Assembly: GCA_963204915.1 (NCBI GenBank)
Contig: CAUJHS010000074.1
Span: forward strand, 124,001-188,000
Source: Planctomycetota bacterium
GTDB taxonomy: Bacteria > Planctomycetota > Planctomycetia > Pirellulales > Pirellulaceae
DNA length: 64,000 nt
Direction: 5' to 3'
This document shows, piece after piece, positions 1-9,349 of this stretch. The notes below the pieces were generated by a model. It searched no databases. It had not been told where the DNA came from and was given only the letters and a program-made list of their open reading frames with translations. The translations under genes were made by a program, and so were the position numbers. Position 1 is the first letter of the stretch; every line of letters begins with the position of its first letter.

Positions 1-188
1 AAGAACCGTCTGGCGTAGGACTCGACACGCCTCCTTGGCTCGCATCGCTGGAAGAAGAAGTTGACGACGCCGTCGATCGCATTCAAAGCCGCGATCGGCA
101 GGTTAGCCTGGACGTTCTCATTCCGCCTGTGAAACTCTCTCTGGAAAGTGTACGTAAGCAACTGAATAAGTGGCTCGCCGACCAATAA
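1..188 (+). CDS. C-terminal fragment of unidentified protein
   Basis: The frame is open from the window edge, with the first whole codon at 3, to a TAA at 186-188, leaving 61 residues. The visible part is acidic then basic (LEEEVDDAVDRI, later SVRKQLNKWLADQ) with no recognisable motif. It ends 27 bases before the response regulator on the same strand, so it may share its transcript. The rest of the gene lies outside the window and no function can be given. Confidence 0.6.
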   Translation, partial: EPSGVGLDTPPWLASLEEEVDDAVDRIQSRDRQVSLDVLIPPVKLSLESVRKQLNKWLADQ

Positions 189-215
189 GTCGGCCTCCTG
201 GACCTGAACCACCCG

Positions 216-923
216 ATGACGAAGGCACCGCGCATTTTAGTAGTCGAGGACGATTACGCGATTCGCCGTGGTTTAGTCGATGCCTTGCGGTATGCAGCTT
301 ACTCAGTCGTTGAAGCAGCTCACGGCGATGAAGGTCTTGAATTGGCGGTTCGAAGCGAATATGAACTCCTACTGCTCGACCTTGTGCTTCCAGGAGTCGA
401 AGGGTGGAGTATCTTACAGGAAGTTCGCAAGGTTCGGCCAACGCAGCCGGTGATCGTATTGACCGCTCGTGGGGCGGAGGACGATCGGGTCGCGGGTTTA
501 CGCTTAGGAGCTGACGACTACATCGTGAAGCCCTTTAGCGTACGGGAGCTTTTAGCCCGAGTGGAAGCGGTTTTGCGACGTTCTCCGGAGCGTCCCTCCG
601 ATTTGATTTATGTGGACTTGCCGGAAGGTCGTGTCGATTTGGCCCGGCGCGAGGTCCGATTTCATGATGGCGGGCGAAGCGAGTTATCGGAACGTGAAGC
701 CGAACTGTTGCGATACCTCGTCATACATGGCAAGCGAGCGGTTTCGCGCGACGAACTCCTAGCGAACGTGTGGCGCATTAGTCCGCGCGGAGTTTCGACT
801 CGCACGATTGACATGCACGTCACCCGTCTGCGTGAAAAATTGCGTGACGATCCGACAATTCCTCAGGTCATTTTAACGGTCCGCGGCAAGGGTTATATGT
901 TCGCTTCGGCGCAATCTTCGTAA
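216..923 (+). CDS. OmpR/PhoB-family response regulator
   Basis: Cytoplasmic DNA-binding regulator of a two-component system, 235 aa. Residues 6-120 form a receiver: acidic pair E11-D12-D13, phospho-acceptor D55 in LLLLDLVLPG, switch T83 and K105 in the YIVKPF loop. Residues about 135-230 are a winged helix with the OmpR signature TRTIDMHVTRLREKLRDD and the closing wing VRGKGYMF. Length and order are standard for the family. The histidine kinase gene begins 12 bases after the stop, so the two are almost certainly cotranscribed and partners. Target genes cannot be read from the sequence. Confidence 0.96.
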   Translation: MTKAPRILVVEDDYAIRRGLVDALRYAAYSVVEAAHGDEGLELAVRSEYELLLLDLVLPGVEGWSILQEVRKVRPTQPVIVLTARGAEDDRVAGLRLGADDYIVKPFSVRELLARVEAVLRRSPERPSDLIYVDLPEGRVDLARREVRFHDGGRSELSEREAELLRYLVIHGKRAVSRDELLANVWRISPRGVSTRTIDMHVTRLREKLRDDPTIPQVILTVRGKGYMFASAQSS

Positions 924-935
924 CAGGACGCCGCC

Positions 936-2807
936 ATGAAACGGCCCTGGCAAATCTGGACCTTATTCGCACTATGCACGGCAGTGGTGCTGCCGTCGGT
1001 GGCATGGTTATCGCTTCGAATTTTACAGCTGGACCATGCCGAATCGCTTGCGCGACACCAGGCCGCGCTGGAGGAAAACATCAGCGTCGCGTTATGGCGC
1101 ATGGACACGTTCTTAATGCCGTTTTTGGCGCAAGAGGCGGCCCGATCGCCGCTTATGTACCAATCAACGCGCGCCTTCGAGCTGGCCGGCGAGGCAAATC
1201 CGGATGTTGCGATTGAATCGGAACGCGCGGCGTCGTTCGAGTTCGTGCGACTCTATTTTCAGCTTTCAAGCGACGGTCGTTGTACATCGCCCCAAGTCGA
1301 TGAAAAAATCGGAAGTCAGAAAAAAAGTATTTTGGACGATCGGATCGCGGCGGAGACTCCGTACGCGTTGCTCCACAAGTTGCAGAGAGCGTTAGATTAT
1401 GAAACGCTCTTGCGGAATGCGCCAGCGGAAGTGAACTCCTCCTTTGACGCAAAATTGTCGACTGGAAATGAACTTGTGCGTCAACAACACGGCGGCGTCT
1501 CGCCGGTCGTGACCAATGCCTACGAAAGTAATGCACGGTCCCCAGGCGCCGCACGAAATTCCAATGCCGCCGCGGCTCCGGCCGAGGGATATGTGTCCGC
1601 TTCCCAAACAGGGAATGCACAACGCTCTTGGGAGGAGAAAAGTCAAAACGATTTATTTCAACGGAATCGCGCTTTTCAGGCCTATGCCCAAACGCAGGTT
1701 GTCGAGCCGCCGCTTAGCGCGAATTCGCCTCTCTCTCACGTGTCGGCCGTTAGTGTGGGCGTCAGCCGTCCGATTTGGGTCGGCAATGAACTGCTGTTAG
1801 TGCGCCGTGCTCAAGTGAACGACGAAACCTTCGTGCAGGGGTGTTGGCTCAACTGGCAGGGCATACAAGAGCAACTAGAAGTGGAGACGAGCGATCTCGT
1901 CCCACAGATCACGTTCGCGCCTGTGTTGATCGATCAGGAGGTGAATCAGGGGCGAGTTCTTGCGACGTTACCCGTACGCGTGATCGCGCCGCAAGCGGTC
2001 GTCGTACAGCGCAATTGGACGCCAATCCAACTAGCGTTAGCAACCGCTTGGGCGTGCATTGCGTCCGCATTTTTCGCACTTGCCTTGTTATTTTGGGGCG
2101 TCGTGACGTTAAGCGAGCGTCGTGCAGCGTTTGTCGCGGCAGTTACGCATGAATTGCGAACCCCTTTGACGACCTTTCGTATGTATTCGGAAATGCTGGC
2201 TAATGATATGGCTCCGGTGGACCGGCGTCAGGATTATCTGAGAATATTACAGTCCGAAGCGAACCGTTTAACGCACTTGGTTGACAACGTCCTGTCCTAC
2301 GCTCGACTAGAGAAAGGAAAACGTAGCGTTCCAAGAATCTCAGTTCCGGTTGAAGAACTTCTCGCACAATGGTCTCCGCAATTGGCGGAACGCGCAGCTC
2401 AGGCAGGGTTCGTGTTGACAATTGATATGAAGCCCGACGCCGCCTCGGCGATGGTCACAACGGACCCGCAAGCGGTGGGGCAGATCTTATCGAATTTGGT
2501 CGACAACTCGACAAAGTATGCGAACGTCGCGGGCAATCGTCGCATTGAGATATCAAGTGAACTTGCGAAGCGAAAACTCGTGATTCAAGTCAAAGATTTT
2601 GGACCGGGACTGTCCGTCGCGCAACGCCGGCAACTTTTCAAGCCGTTTTGCAAAACGGTACACGAAGCCGCGGTTACGGCTCCAGGCGTGGGTTTGGGGT
2701 TGTCGCTTTGCCGGCGTTTGGCCAAGGAAATTGGCGGGCGACTCGATTATCAGCCTGCATCGGATGGCGCATGCTTTGTCTTGGAGTTACCCCTTGCTGT
2801 GGAGTAA
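936..2807 (+). CDS. Membrane sensor histidine kinase
   Basis: Partner kinase of the preceding regulator, 623 aa. One membrane helix lies at about residues 8-30 and a second at about 364-391. Between them is a roughly 330-residue extracytoplasmic region that resembles no sensor domain I can name and includes a low-complexity, Asn/Ala/Ser-rich part near 185-245. The cytoplasmic part has a HisKA dimerisation helix with phospho-accepting H405 (FVAAVTHELRTPL), an N box (NLVDNSTKYA), and G boxes DFGPGLS and GVGLGLSLC of a HATPase_c domain. An AGGA precedes the ATG. Signal unknown. Confidence 0.95.
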   Translation: MKRPWQIWTLFALCTAVVLPSVAWLSLRILQLDHAESLARHQAALEENISVALWRMDTFLMPFLAQEAARSPLMYQSTRAFELAGEANPDVAIESERAASFEFVRLYFQLSSDGRCTSPQVDEKIGSQKKSILDDRIAAETPYALLHKLQRALDYETLLRNAPAEVNSSFDAKLSTGNELVRQQHGGVSPVVTNAYESNARSPGAARNSNAAAAPAEGYVSASQTGNAQRSWEEKSQNDLFQRNRAFQAYAQTQVVEPPLSANSPLSHVSAVSVGVSRPIWVGNELLLVRRAQVNDETFVQGCWLNWQGIQEQLEVETSDLVPQITFAPVLIDQEVNQGRVLATLPVRVIAPQAVVVQRNWTPIQLALATAWACIASAFFALALLFWGVVTLSERRAAFVAAVTHELRTPLTTFRMYSEMLANDMAPVDRRQDYLRILQSEANRLTHLVDNVLSYARLEKGKRSVPRISVPVEELLAQWSPQLAERAAQAGFVLTIDMKPDAASAMVTTDPQAVGQILSNLVDNSTKYANVAGNRRIEISSELAKRKLVIQVKDFGPGLSVAQRRQLFKPFCKTVHEAAVTAPGVGLGLSLCRRLAKEIGGRLDYQPASDGACFVLELPLAVE

Positions 2808-2998
2808 CGAACGCGCATCTGTGCTATTTGGCGTGCGAGGAAGTAACGTTACAACCGTACTATCCCCTCTGCCTTAACCCAATAAACCTCCAGGGATCAA
2901 TCGTGGGAGATTCCTTGGTTTGACTTTTGTCGTAGGCGGCCTAGGTTTGCGCCAAGCGTGGTTGCGTATTGGTTTTCACCGCTTTGGGAGCACCTGGA

Positions 2999-3244
2999 AT
3001 GTCATCGTTCGTTCAAACGTCCGCGCCACCGTTTGTTGATCGTCGAAACCACGATAATGTGGGTCCGGCGCCAGATTACGAACGACGCCAATTCGCCAAT
3101 AGTCATGACGGCCTGTCGCCCGAAGCGCGTGAATTAGCCACGGCCGTAGACCAATACAAGTTGGTTCACCGCCGACGTTTCGTGACGTTCGAAGAAATCC
3201 TGAGCGTAATTAAGGAACTCGGTTACGAGAAATCGGTCACTTGA
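2999..3244 (+). CDS. Small hypothetical protein, planctomycete type
   Basis: An 81-residue protein starting at ATG 2999, with GGAG a few bases upstream; an upstream in-frame ATG at 2969 is possible but less likely. The first half is Pro/Arg/Asn-rich. The C-terminal half is predicted helical and carries YKLVHRRRFVTFEEILSV followed by IKELGY. The end of the next gene has a similar pattern (YKLVILRHKREHWRDISLDE then MLGTLDSLKEL), so the two proteins may share a small C-terminal helical module. No enzyme or DNA-binding motif is recognisable. Function unknown. Confidence 0.7.
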   Translation: MSSFVQTSAPPFVDRRNHDNVGPAPDYERRQFANSHDGLSPEARELATAVDQYKLVHRRRFVTFEEILSVIKELGYEKSVT

Positions 3245-3470
3245 TTGCCGGCGCGTGCGACAACGTAGCCGATGCTTGCGACCTTCGCCGATTTTGCAGT
3301 ACGAACCGAATGTATTACACGTAGCGATGGCGCCGTTGCGTTTCTGCATGTCATGATTGAACCGAGGCGATTTGGGCTTGAAGAGTAACAGGATCGCGAG
3401 AGGATGATATGCAGGACAAGGCAGTCGCCTTTCCAAGGCATTCCCTTCCTCGACATCCATTTCGCAGGCG

Positions 3471-4334
3471 ATGATCACAACGCAAGGCACGTCGATCGCG
3501 GATCCAAAAACCGATGTGGAACGTGAGTTGGACGAAGCTTCTTCGCCCTTCGTAGGGCGATGGAACAAGCTCGTTACCACCACAAACTGGGAGAAAGGAC
3601 GCATCATCCAACAGTGGCGGGAAGCCATGATGGCTTCAGGCGCTCCGGTGACGGAATACTCGGACGAAGCTTGGGCGCGTCGTGTCACGGGCGTAACGGG
3701 CCAGCACATTGGACGACTCCGCCGGGTTTACCAACAATTTGGCGCGTCGTACGAATCGTATGAAGGCCTTTATTGGAGCCACTTTCAAATCGCCTTGGAT
3801 TGGTCCGATGGCGAGGAGTGGCTATCTCAGGCCGCTGCGAAAAAATGGTCGGTCGCGCAAATGCGCAACGCCCGTTGGGACCGCCTGGGGGTTTCCCCGG
3901 AACAGCGAGTCAAAGAGGTCGCCTCCGACGAAACCGAGGTTGACGAGGATAGCGAGCCGATGCCGCGTGACCGGGCCGCCCCCGAAGCACTCACCCCCGT
4001 GCGAGAGCAAGCTCGCAACGCCGAAGGACCGTACATTGAGGGCCCCGACTTTGGCGACGAAGAAAATTCTTACGATGAGCCCCCTTCGGATTCGGACGCC
4101 GTCGCGCCGCCCTCTGAAGAAAATGCGTCAACGGCTGAACAGGTCGTGCGACCCTTCGAGCGAATCGGCAGTCTGCCTGACGACGTGATTGAGGCGTTTG
4201 AGGCGTATAAACTGGTGATCCTACGTCATAAACGGGAGCATTGGCGGGACATCTCGTTAGATGAAATGCTGGGAACGTTAGACTCGCTCAAAGAACTGGC
4301 GCTGGCGCCCACCGGCGAGCCGGCGCCTTTCTAA
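3471..4334 (+). CDS. Hypothetical protein with acidic linker
   Basis: 287 aa, soluble, function unknown. Residues about 20-150 look folded and Trp-rich (AWARRVTGVTGQHIGRLRR and SHFQIALDWSDGEEWL), with a helix-turn-helix-like run that might bind DNA, though this is only an impression. Residues about 150-230 are a long acidic, proline-rich and probably disordered linker. The last 45 residues resemble the C-terminus of the preceding small protein. It converges with the minus-strand LarA homologue, leaving only 11 bases between the stops. Start chosen at ATG 3471 as the first in frame; no clear Shine-Dalgarno. Confidence 0.75.
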   Translation: MITTQGTSIADPKTDVERELDEASSPFVGRWNKLVTTTNWEKGRIIQQWREAMMASGAPVTEYSDEAWARRVTGVTGQHIGRLRRVYQQFGASYESYEGLYWSHFQIALDWSDGEEWLSQAAAKKWSVAQMRNARWDRLGVSPEQRVKEVASDETEVDEDSEPMPRDRAAPEALTPVREQARNAEGPYIEGPDFGDEENSYDEPPSDSDAVAPPSEENASTAEQVVRPFERIGSLPDDVIEAFEAYKLVILRHKREHWRDISLDEMLGTLDSLKELALAPTGEPAPF

Positions 4335-4345
4335 CAATGTCGGAA

Positions 4346-5617
4346 TTAGGCCACCCGCGCTACGACGTACGGCCCCTTGGGTATGACGGCAATGGTGGCG
4401 TCTGGCCCACGCTCCCTAATAGCTTCAGCCACGGCTTCTTCGACGCTTTCGGCATGCTCTACAAATAAACGATTCACCACGTCGCGCGGTAAACCATCGG
4501 TCACCACTTTAACGCTCGCCTTTCGGCGCACCGCGGCTAATTTCTCTAATTGCCATTGATCCAGCGTGTGGCAGGGCTTGCCAAGAATATCTTTCGTAAA
4601 GGAATCCAAATTCGCATAGCGCTGAAACAGATCGGCAAACTCGGGGCTGCCAATGCCTTGACCCATACTTGCCGCCAGAACGATCACGCCGCCATCTTTG
4701 ATGATCGGCAATGCGGCATTCATTCCCTTGACTGCCTGGTAAAACGTGGTGTCCAAGGGGTAGCCCGCGCTCGAAGTTACGACAATGTCCACGGGTTCTG
4801 GCACCGTGTCGACGACGACATGACGCACGAATTCAACGCCCTCTAAAAAAGCGGCGTCCATATCGCCTGCGACAAACTTAAGCGGCCTGCGCTGTGCGTC
4901 GATGACCACGTTGACGATAAAATCGCAGCCAGCTTGACGCGCGATCCAAGAGTTTTCTTCATGGACCGGGTTGCCGGTTAGTATTCCCGTATCCGCAAGA
5001 GGGTGCTCAAGAAAGGCGGGCGAGTGCCAGTAACGGATCGTCTCCCAGGCGGCTAAACCCGGACATATGAGTTTTCGCCCACCGGAGTAACCCGCCATAA
5101 AGTGCGGTTCGATCAATCCAACGGTGATCTTAAGGTCGGCATCAAGGTAACGCGAATCAATCCAAATGGGGGTTCCGCGAGGACTATCGCCTAATGAAGT
5201 ATGCTCCTCGAGGTTGCGACCGTCATGATTTTCAATGCGGTAATCACGCAGAATCTCCTCGCCCACCATTTCCAAAAGCTCATCCGTCGTACTGGGGCGA
5301 TGAAGGCCCGTTGCAACGAGAATGACAATGTCCTTACGCGCGATGCCAGCATCGTCCAAGGTACGTAATACCTGGCGAAGAATCAGCGCGTTTGGTACGG
5401 GCCGCGTAATGTCGCAGATCGCAATACACGCGGTCCTTCGTCCGCGCGCCACATCGAGCAGGCTTGGTGAATGGCTCGGATGGAGCAGCGCCTGCGTTAA
5501 TTGCCCGATTGGATCCTTGAGCGGCGGCGCATTCTTATAGGCCAGCGTCCGCACGACTCGCTCGTCCGGTAGTTCGACCTGCAAACCCGATCGTCCATAC
5601 TCCAAGGTAATGCGCAT
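4346..5617 (-). CDS. larA: LarA-type nickel-dependent racemase homologue
   Basis: 423 aa, DUF2088/LarA family. Lactobacillus LarA racemises lactate with a nickel-pincer nucleotide bound covalently to a lysine. All landmark residues have counterparts here: D69 and R72 in CDITRPVP, H106 in ATGLHRP, H172 and the cofactor lysine K182 in [18 protein letters not shown], and H198 in IRYWHSP. The fold and length match. LarA homologues act on various alpha-hydroxyacids, so lactate is only one candidate substrate. The cofactor genes larB, larC and larE are not in this window. It starts 6 bases after the ABC ATPase stop and is probably cotranscribed with it. Confidence 0.9.
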   Translation of the reverse strand: MRITLEYGRSGLQVELPDERVVRTLAYKNAPPLKDPIGQLTQALLHPSHSPSLLDVARGRRTACIAICDITRPVPNALILRQVLRTLDDAGIARKDIVILVATGLHRPSTTDELLEMVGEEILRDYRIENHDGRNLEEHTSLGDSPRGTPIWIDSRYLDADLKITVGLIEPHFMAGYSGGRKLICPGLAAWETIRYWHSPAFLEHPLADTGILTGNPVHEENSWIARQAGCDFIVNVVIDAQRRPLKFVAGDMDAAFLEGVEFVRHVVVDTVPEPVDIVVTSSAGYPLDTTFYQAVKGMNAALPIIKDGGVIVLAASMGQGIGSPEFADLFQRYANLDSFTKDILGKPCHTLDQWQLEKLAAVRRKASVKVVTDGLPRDVVNRLFVEHAESVEEAVAEAIRERGPDATIAVIPKGPYVVARVA

Positions 5618-5623
5618 GGAACA

Positions 5624-6394
5624 CTACTTGCGTTTTTTCTTTGCGTTGGGTCTTGCGTGAGGTTGCGGAGGCGCGTTGGTGCGAATTGGAGGCGCGGGTT
5701 GGACCGCCGCAGTTTGATTGACTTGTTTCTCGATCAAGCCGTCCTTGATGTGGATGACGCGATCGGCTGCATTCGCGACGCCCTGATCGTGGGTAACCAT
5801 AACTACGGTCTGCCTTTGCTCATCGACCAGGCGACGCAATAACTGCGTGACACGCCGACTATTCTCACTGTCGAGGTTGCCCGTGGGCTCATCGGCCAGG
5901 ACGAGCGCCGGCTTAATCACAAGCGCCCTGGCGACGGCCACCCGCTGTTGTTCGCCGCCCGACATTTTGCTTGGTAAGTGATCCTGCCGGCCAGATAATC
6001 CGACCAGTTCCAGCGCTTCGACAGCGCGTCGATTGGCCTCGGCGGTCGCCGTACCATCCAGTTCGAGCGGTAGCGCCACGTTTTCTACCGCCGTCAGGGT
6101 GGGAAGCAAATTGAACGCTTGGAAGATAAAGCCGAGTCGTCGGCGACGGATCAGGGTACGATCGTCGTCATTCAGTGTGGCCAGATCAATGCCTTCGAGC
6201 AAAACTTGTCCGGCGCTCGGCTTATCGACGGCTCCCAAGAGGGCTAACAGGGTGCTTTTACCGGAACCCGAAGGCCCCATAATCGCAACCATTTGACTTG
6301 GTTCGATTTGCACGCTGACCCCACGCAATGCTTCGACGCGCGCTTCGCCGTCGCCATATACCTTGGTGAGATCGCGTGTTTCCAAAACCGCCAT
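5624..6394 (-). CDS. ABC transporter ATP-binding protein, LolD/MacB type
   Basis: 256 aa cytoplasmic ATPase. Walker A is GPSGSGKST (residues 40-48), the Q loop lies in [13 protein letters not shown], the signature is MSGGEQQR (LSGGQ type), Walker B is [10 protein letters not shown] followed by NLDSENS, and the switch His is in VMVTHD. This is the class that powers lipoprotein release or MacB-like export. The start at ATG 6394 is preceded by GGGAG; an in-frame extension to 6463 is less likely. The C-terminus has an unusual Pro-rich, then lysine-rich tail ending KKKRK. No permease gene is adjacent, so its membrane partner is unknown. Confidence 0.92.
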   Translation of the reverse strand: MAVLETRDLTKVYGDGEARVEALRGVSVQIEPSQMVAIMGPSGSGKSTLLALLGAVDKPSAGQVLLEGIDLATLNDDDRTLIRRRRLGFIFQAFNLLPTLTAVENVALPLELDGTATAEANRRAVEALELVGLSGRQDHLPSKMSGGEQQRVAVARALVIKPALVLADEPTGNLDSENSRRVTQLLRRLVDEQRQTVVMVTHDQGVANAADRVIHIKDGLIEKQVNQTAAVQPAPPIRTNAPPQPHARPNAKKKRK

Positions 6395-6630
6395 GTTGCA
6401 ACTCCCGACAGACCAACGACTAAACACGAACCACCCGCCCGCGCACATCCGCTCACCGTACACGAAAGCGACCTTAAGATAAAGGTGGGAGTTTCCGCAG
6501 TTCGCCCCGGGACGTCCTAATCGGGAACTTACGCACAGCGCAGTTTGCCCAGATTAGCGGTTAAAGTTAGACTAATGACCACCAAGTGCACTTGTACCCT
6601 TCAATAACGTTCAAAATCAAACCAACACTC

Positions 6631-7521
6631 ATGGTAAGCCTCCGCCATATCGTTTTAGCGCTTTGCGTCGTCTCCTTCGCCGGCAGCGCTCCCGCCGCGG
6701 AACCGGAGGTCTTACTTCTTTGGCCGGAAGGAGCCCCCGGGGCTTTGGGCGAACGACCCGAGGACAAGCCACAAATCACGGTGAGCGTTCCCGATGAAAA
6801 GCTTGCCGTGGGAACCGCCGTCGTGGTATGTCCAGGCGGCGGCTATGGCGGATTGGCGATGGATCATGAAGGCCGTCAAATCGCGGAATGGCTCAACTCG
6901 TTCGGAGTCGCCGCCGTAATCCTCGAATATCGTCATCGCGGCAAGGGTTATGGCCATCCCGCGCCGCTGCAAGACGTACAACGCGCCATCCGGACGGTGC
7001 GCGCACGTGCCGAACATTGGGGCATCGCGCCCGATCGGATCGGAGTACTCGGCTTTTCGGCGGGCGGCCACCTGGCGTCAACGGCGGCAACGCATTTTGA
7101 CTCTGGTAATGCAGAAGCGGAGAACGTCGTGGAGCGCCAGAGTTGTCGTCCCGACTTTGCCGTGCTGTGTTATCCTGTGATCGCGCTGGGCGAGCCGTTT
7201 ACGCATCAAGGTTCGCAACGCAATTTGCTCGGTGAAAACGCGGACGCGCGCACAATTCAAAGTCTATCGAACGAAAAACAAGTCACCGCCCAGACGCCTC
7301 CGACGTTTCTTTGGCACACAACGGAAGATACGGCGGTCCCACCCGAGAACAGCGTGATGTTTTACCTTGCTTTGCGGAAGGCGGGCGTCCCCGCGGAACT
7401 GCATATCTTTGAGCATGGTCGGCACGGACTGGGATTAGCCAAAGACGTGCCGGCGGTATCGCTGTGGCCCAAGTTATGCCAAGACTGGTTACGTGGCCGA
7501 GGCTTGTTGGATCGCAAGTAA
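6631..7521 (+). CDS. Secreted alpha/beta-hydrolase, acetyl-esterase-like
   Basis: 296 aa from ATG 6631, which places a signal peptide (RHIVLALCVVSFAGSAPAA) at the N-terminus; the in-frame ATG at 6586 would bury it. It belongs to the BD-FAE/xylan acetyl-esterase-like hydrolases. Oxyanion region VCPGGGYGGL, nucleophile S143 in GFSAGG, acid D233 in HTTEDTAVPP and base H265 in EHGRHGLGL are all present. It probably removes acyl groups from a polysaccharide or small ester in the periplasm or outside. It is followed 36 bases later by an SDR on the same strand. Confidence 0.88.
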   Translation: MVSLRHIVLALCVVSFAGSAPAAEPEVLLLWPEGAPGALGERPEDKPQITVSVPDEKLAVGTAVVVCPGGGYGGLAMDHEGRQIAEWLNSFGVAAVILEYRHRGKGYGHPAPLQDVQRAIRTVRARAEHWGIAPDRIGVLGFSAGGHLASTAATHFDSGNAEAENVVERQSCRPDFAVLCYPVIALGEPFTHQGSQRNLLGENADARTIQSLSNEKQVTAQTPPTFLWHTTEDTAVPPENSVMFYLALRKAGVPAELHIFEHGRHGLGLAKDVPAVSLWPKLCQDWLRGRGLLDRK

Positions 7522-7557
7522 ATCCATTGCACGTCTCCCGCCATTCCCTTTCGCACC

Positions 7558-8370
7558 ATGACGCAATGGAACGATAAAGTCGCTCTTATTACGGGCGGCT
7601 CAGCAGGATTAGGACGAGCGATTGCCGCCGTCTTTGCAACCCATGGCGCCAAGGTGGTGATCTGCGGACGCGACCAGGCGCGTCTCGATCTGACAGGCGA
7701 ACAACTCCGTCGACAGGGAGGTCGCGTTCTGACGGTGGTCGCCAATATTCAACAACAACACGATGTCGACGCGTTGGTAGCGCGGACGATCGAGAGCTTC
7801 GGCCAAATCGATGTTTTGGTGAATAACGTCGGACGTTCCAGCCGGGGCAAACTACTTGATGTCAGCGTTGAGGATTTTCGCGATGCACTCGACATCAACT
7901 TTTTGACTGCGGTGCGTATGACGCGAGCCGTGGCGCCCTACGTGTTGGCGACGCGCGGACACATTGTCAACATTGGTTCGTTAGGCGCCAAATCCGCAGT
8001 TCGCTTCATGGGCGCTTACCCTTCGAGCAAGTTTCCGCTGGCCGGATACAGCCAACAGCTACGACTCGAGTTGGCGCCAGAAGGCGTGCATGTGCTTTTC
8101 GTTTGTCCTGGCCCCATTGCTCGCGATGATTCCGAGACGCGTTATGCGCAACAAGCGGCCGACTTACCTGAATCTGCGAAGCGGCCCGGAGGCGGCGTGA
8201 ACGTGAAGGCGATTCCGCCGGACGAGTTAGCGCGCCGCATCATTCGTTGCTGTGAACGTCGCAAGCCCGAGCTTGTCGTCCCCGGAAAGGCTCGTTTGCT
8301 TTTCGCCCTCGCGCAACTTTGGCCGAGTCTGGCGGATCGCATCATTCTACGGTCAACACGGGCCAAATAG
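7558..8370 (+). CDS. Short-chain dehydrogenase/reductase
   Basis: 270 aa classical SDR using NAD(P)H. Cofactor motif TGGSAGLG is at residues 12-19, structural NNVG at 89-92, and the catalytic set S141, Y154 and K158 (in AYPSSK) is complete. The basic residue R38 after beta-2 in ICGRDQ suggests preference for NADP. The C-terminal region is hydrophobic and Trp/Leu-rich, as in DHRS7-like members, which may associate with membranes. Substrate cannot be deduced. It converges with mogA. Confidence 0.9.
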   Translation: MTQWNDKVALITGGSAGLGRAIAAVFATHGAKVVICGRDQARLDLTGEQLRRQGGRVLTVVANIQQQHDVDALVARTIESFGQIDVLVNNVGRSSRGKLLDVSVEDFRDALDINFLTAVRMTRAVAPYVLATRGHIVNIGSLGAKSAVRFMGAYPSSKFPLAGYSQQLRLELAPEGVHVLFVCPGPIARDDSETRYAQQAADLPESAKRPGGGVNVKAIPPDELARRIIRCCERRKPELVVPGKARLLFALAQLWPSLADRIILRSTRAK

Positions 8371-8528
8371 ACAATCGCACGTGTTGGTCGCGGATGATCG
8401 TGACTGGCAAGACGCGGCGGATTGCGATCTACAGTAATCCGCCCTTTCTGGCGACCCTCACCACGATGTTGAAAGTCGGTGAGTTATCGCGTATTTCATC
8501 CAGGTGTGATGACTTGTTCCGTGTGGTT

Positions 8529-8545
8529 CACTCGCTCCGCGAGTG
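8529..8545. terminator. Hairpin between convergent genes
   Basis: CACTCGC-TCC-GCGAGTG forms a perfect 7-bp stem with a 3-base loop in the 278-base gap between the convergent SDR and mogA genes. There is no long T run on either side, so a factor-independent terminator is only a possibility. The rest of the gap shows no gene. Confidence 0.35.
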
Positions 8546-8648
8546 GTTTCCGGCACTTGCGCAGCGATGGCGCCACATTGGGGGCGTCACAGCTGCGTGA
8601 AACGCGCTCTCGGAAAGCGAAGTTGCCCAATCGGCAAGCCGGCAGACT

Positions 8649-9182
8649 TTACTTCTTCGGACGGAACGCAACGATTTTGGCTTCGTCGGTCGTCAGATAA
8701 GGTCCTTCCAAGAGATCAATGCAGTAAGGAATTGCGGGAAACACGGCGTCGAGACATTCGCGAATGGCGCGCGGCTGCCCCGGCAAATTGACAATGAGCG
8801 AACCGCCGCGAATGCCCGCGGTTTGACGCGAAAGTATCGCCGTGGGAACCTTCGTCAAGGAGACGGCTCGCATGGCCTCTCCGAAACCGGGCATCATCTT
8901 ATCGCACACCGCTTCCGTCGCTTCAGGGGTGATATCGCGCACGGCAGGTCCCGTTCCCCCTGTCGTGATGACCAAACAACAGCGGTGATTGTCGCACAAC
9001 TCAATGAGCGTGGCTTCAACGAGCGATCGTTCGTCGGCGACAATGCGGGACACGGGACGCCACGGCGAGGTCAAGACTTCGGATAAGTAATCGAGAATCG
9101 CGGGTCCGCCTCGATCTTCATATTCTCCGCGGCTCGCACGATCAGAAACGGTTATCACCCCGACTTGTGCGAATTGTGTCAT
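8649..9182 (-). CDS. mogA: Molybdopterin adenylyltransferase MogA
   Basis: 177 aa. MogA adenylates molybdopterin before metal insertion in molybdenum cofactor synthesis. The sequence follows E. coli MogA through the VSDRAS start, the MPT-binding TTGGTGPAVRDITPEAT, MPGFGEAMR, PTAILSRQ and NLPGQPRAIRECLD, and ends with LLEGPY and AFRPKK. It lacks the short insertion E. coli has near the C-terminus. No other Moco gene is in the window. Its ATG overlaps the stop of a possible 56-codon ORF (ATGA overlap), which would suggest translational coupling. Confidence 0.95.
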   Translation of the reverse strand: MTQFAQVGVITVSDRASRGEYEDRGGPAILDYLSEVLTSPWRPVSRIVADERSLVEATLIELCDNHRCCLVITTGGTGPAVRDITPEATEAVCDKMMPGFGEAMRAVSLTKVPTAILSRQTAGIRGGSLIVNLPGQPRAIRECLDAVFPAIPYCIDLLEGPYLTTDEAKIVAFRPKK

Positions 9183-9349
9183 GACGGTGTCTCCCCGTGA
9201 ATTTCCAACGAGTTAATCGAAATGTCGTAAGGTCGTTCGCCCAGAATCAGCGACGCACGCGTGTTGTGAACGGCGGCGCATAACACCCTTGGCTTCTTTA
9301 CCGCATGCACGACGATCCGAAAAGTGGGCTCCCGAGCGGTGATCGTCAT
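9179..9349 (-). CDS. Possible small ORF coupled to mogA
   Basis: A 56-residue ORF beginning ATG ACG ATC ACC at 9349 and ending TGA at 9181-9179, overlapping the mogA start as ATGA. An in-frame TAG lies 18 bases upstream of the ATG. The peptide starts MTITAREPTFRIVVHAVKK and ends SINSLEIHGETPS. Codon choice looks like that of neighbouring genes and the overlap is typical of coupled genes. It resembles no family I know and has no clear Shine-Dalgarno, so it could be a chance frame. Confidence 0.35.
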   Translation of the reverse strand: MTITAREPTFRIVVHAVKKPRVLCAAVHNTRASLILGERPYDISINSLEIHGETPS

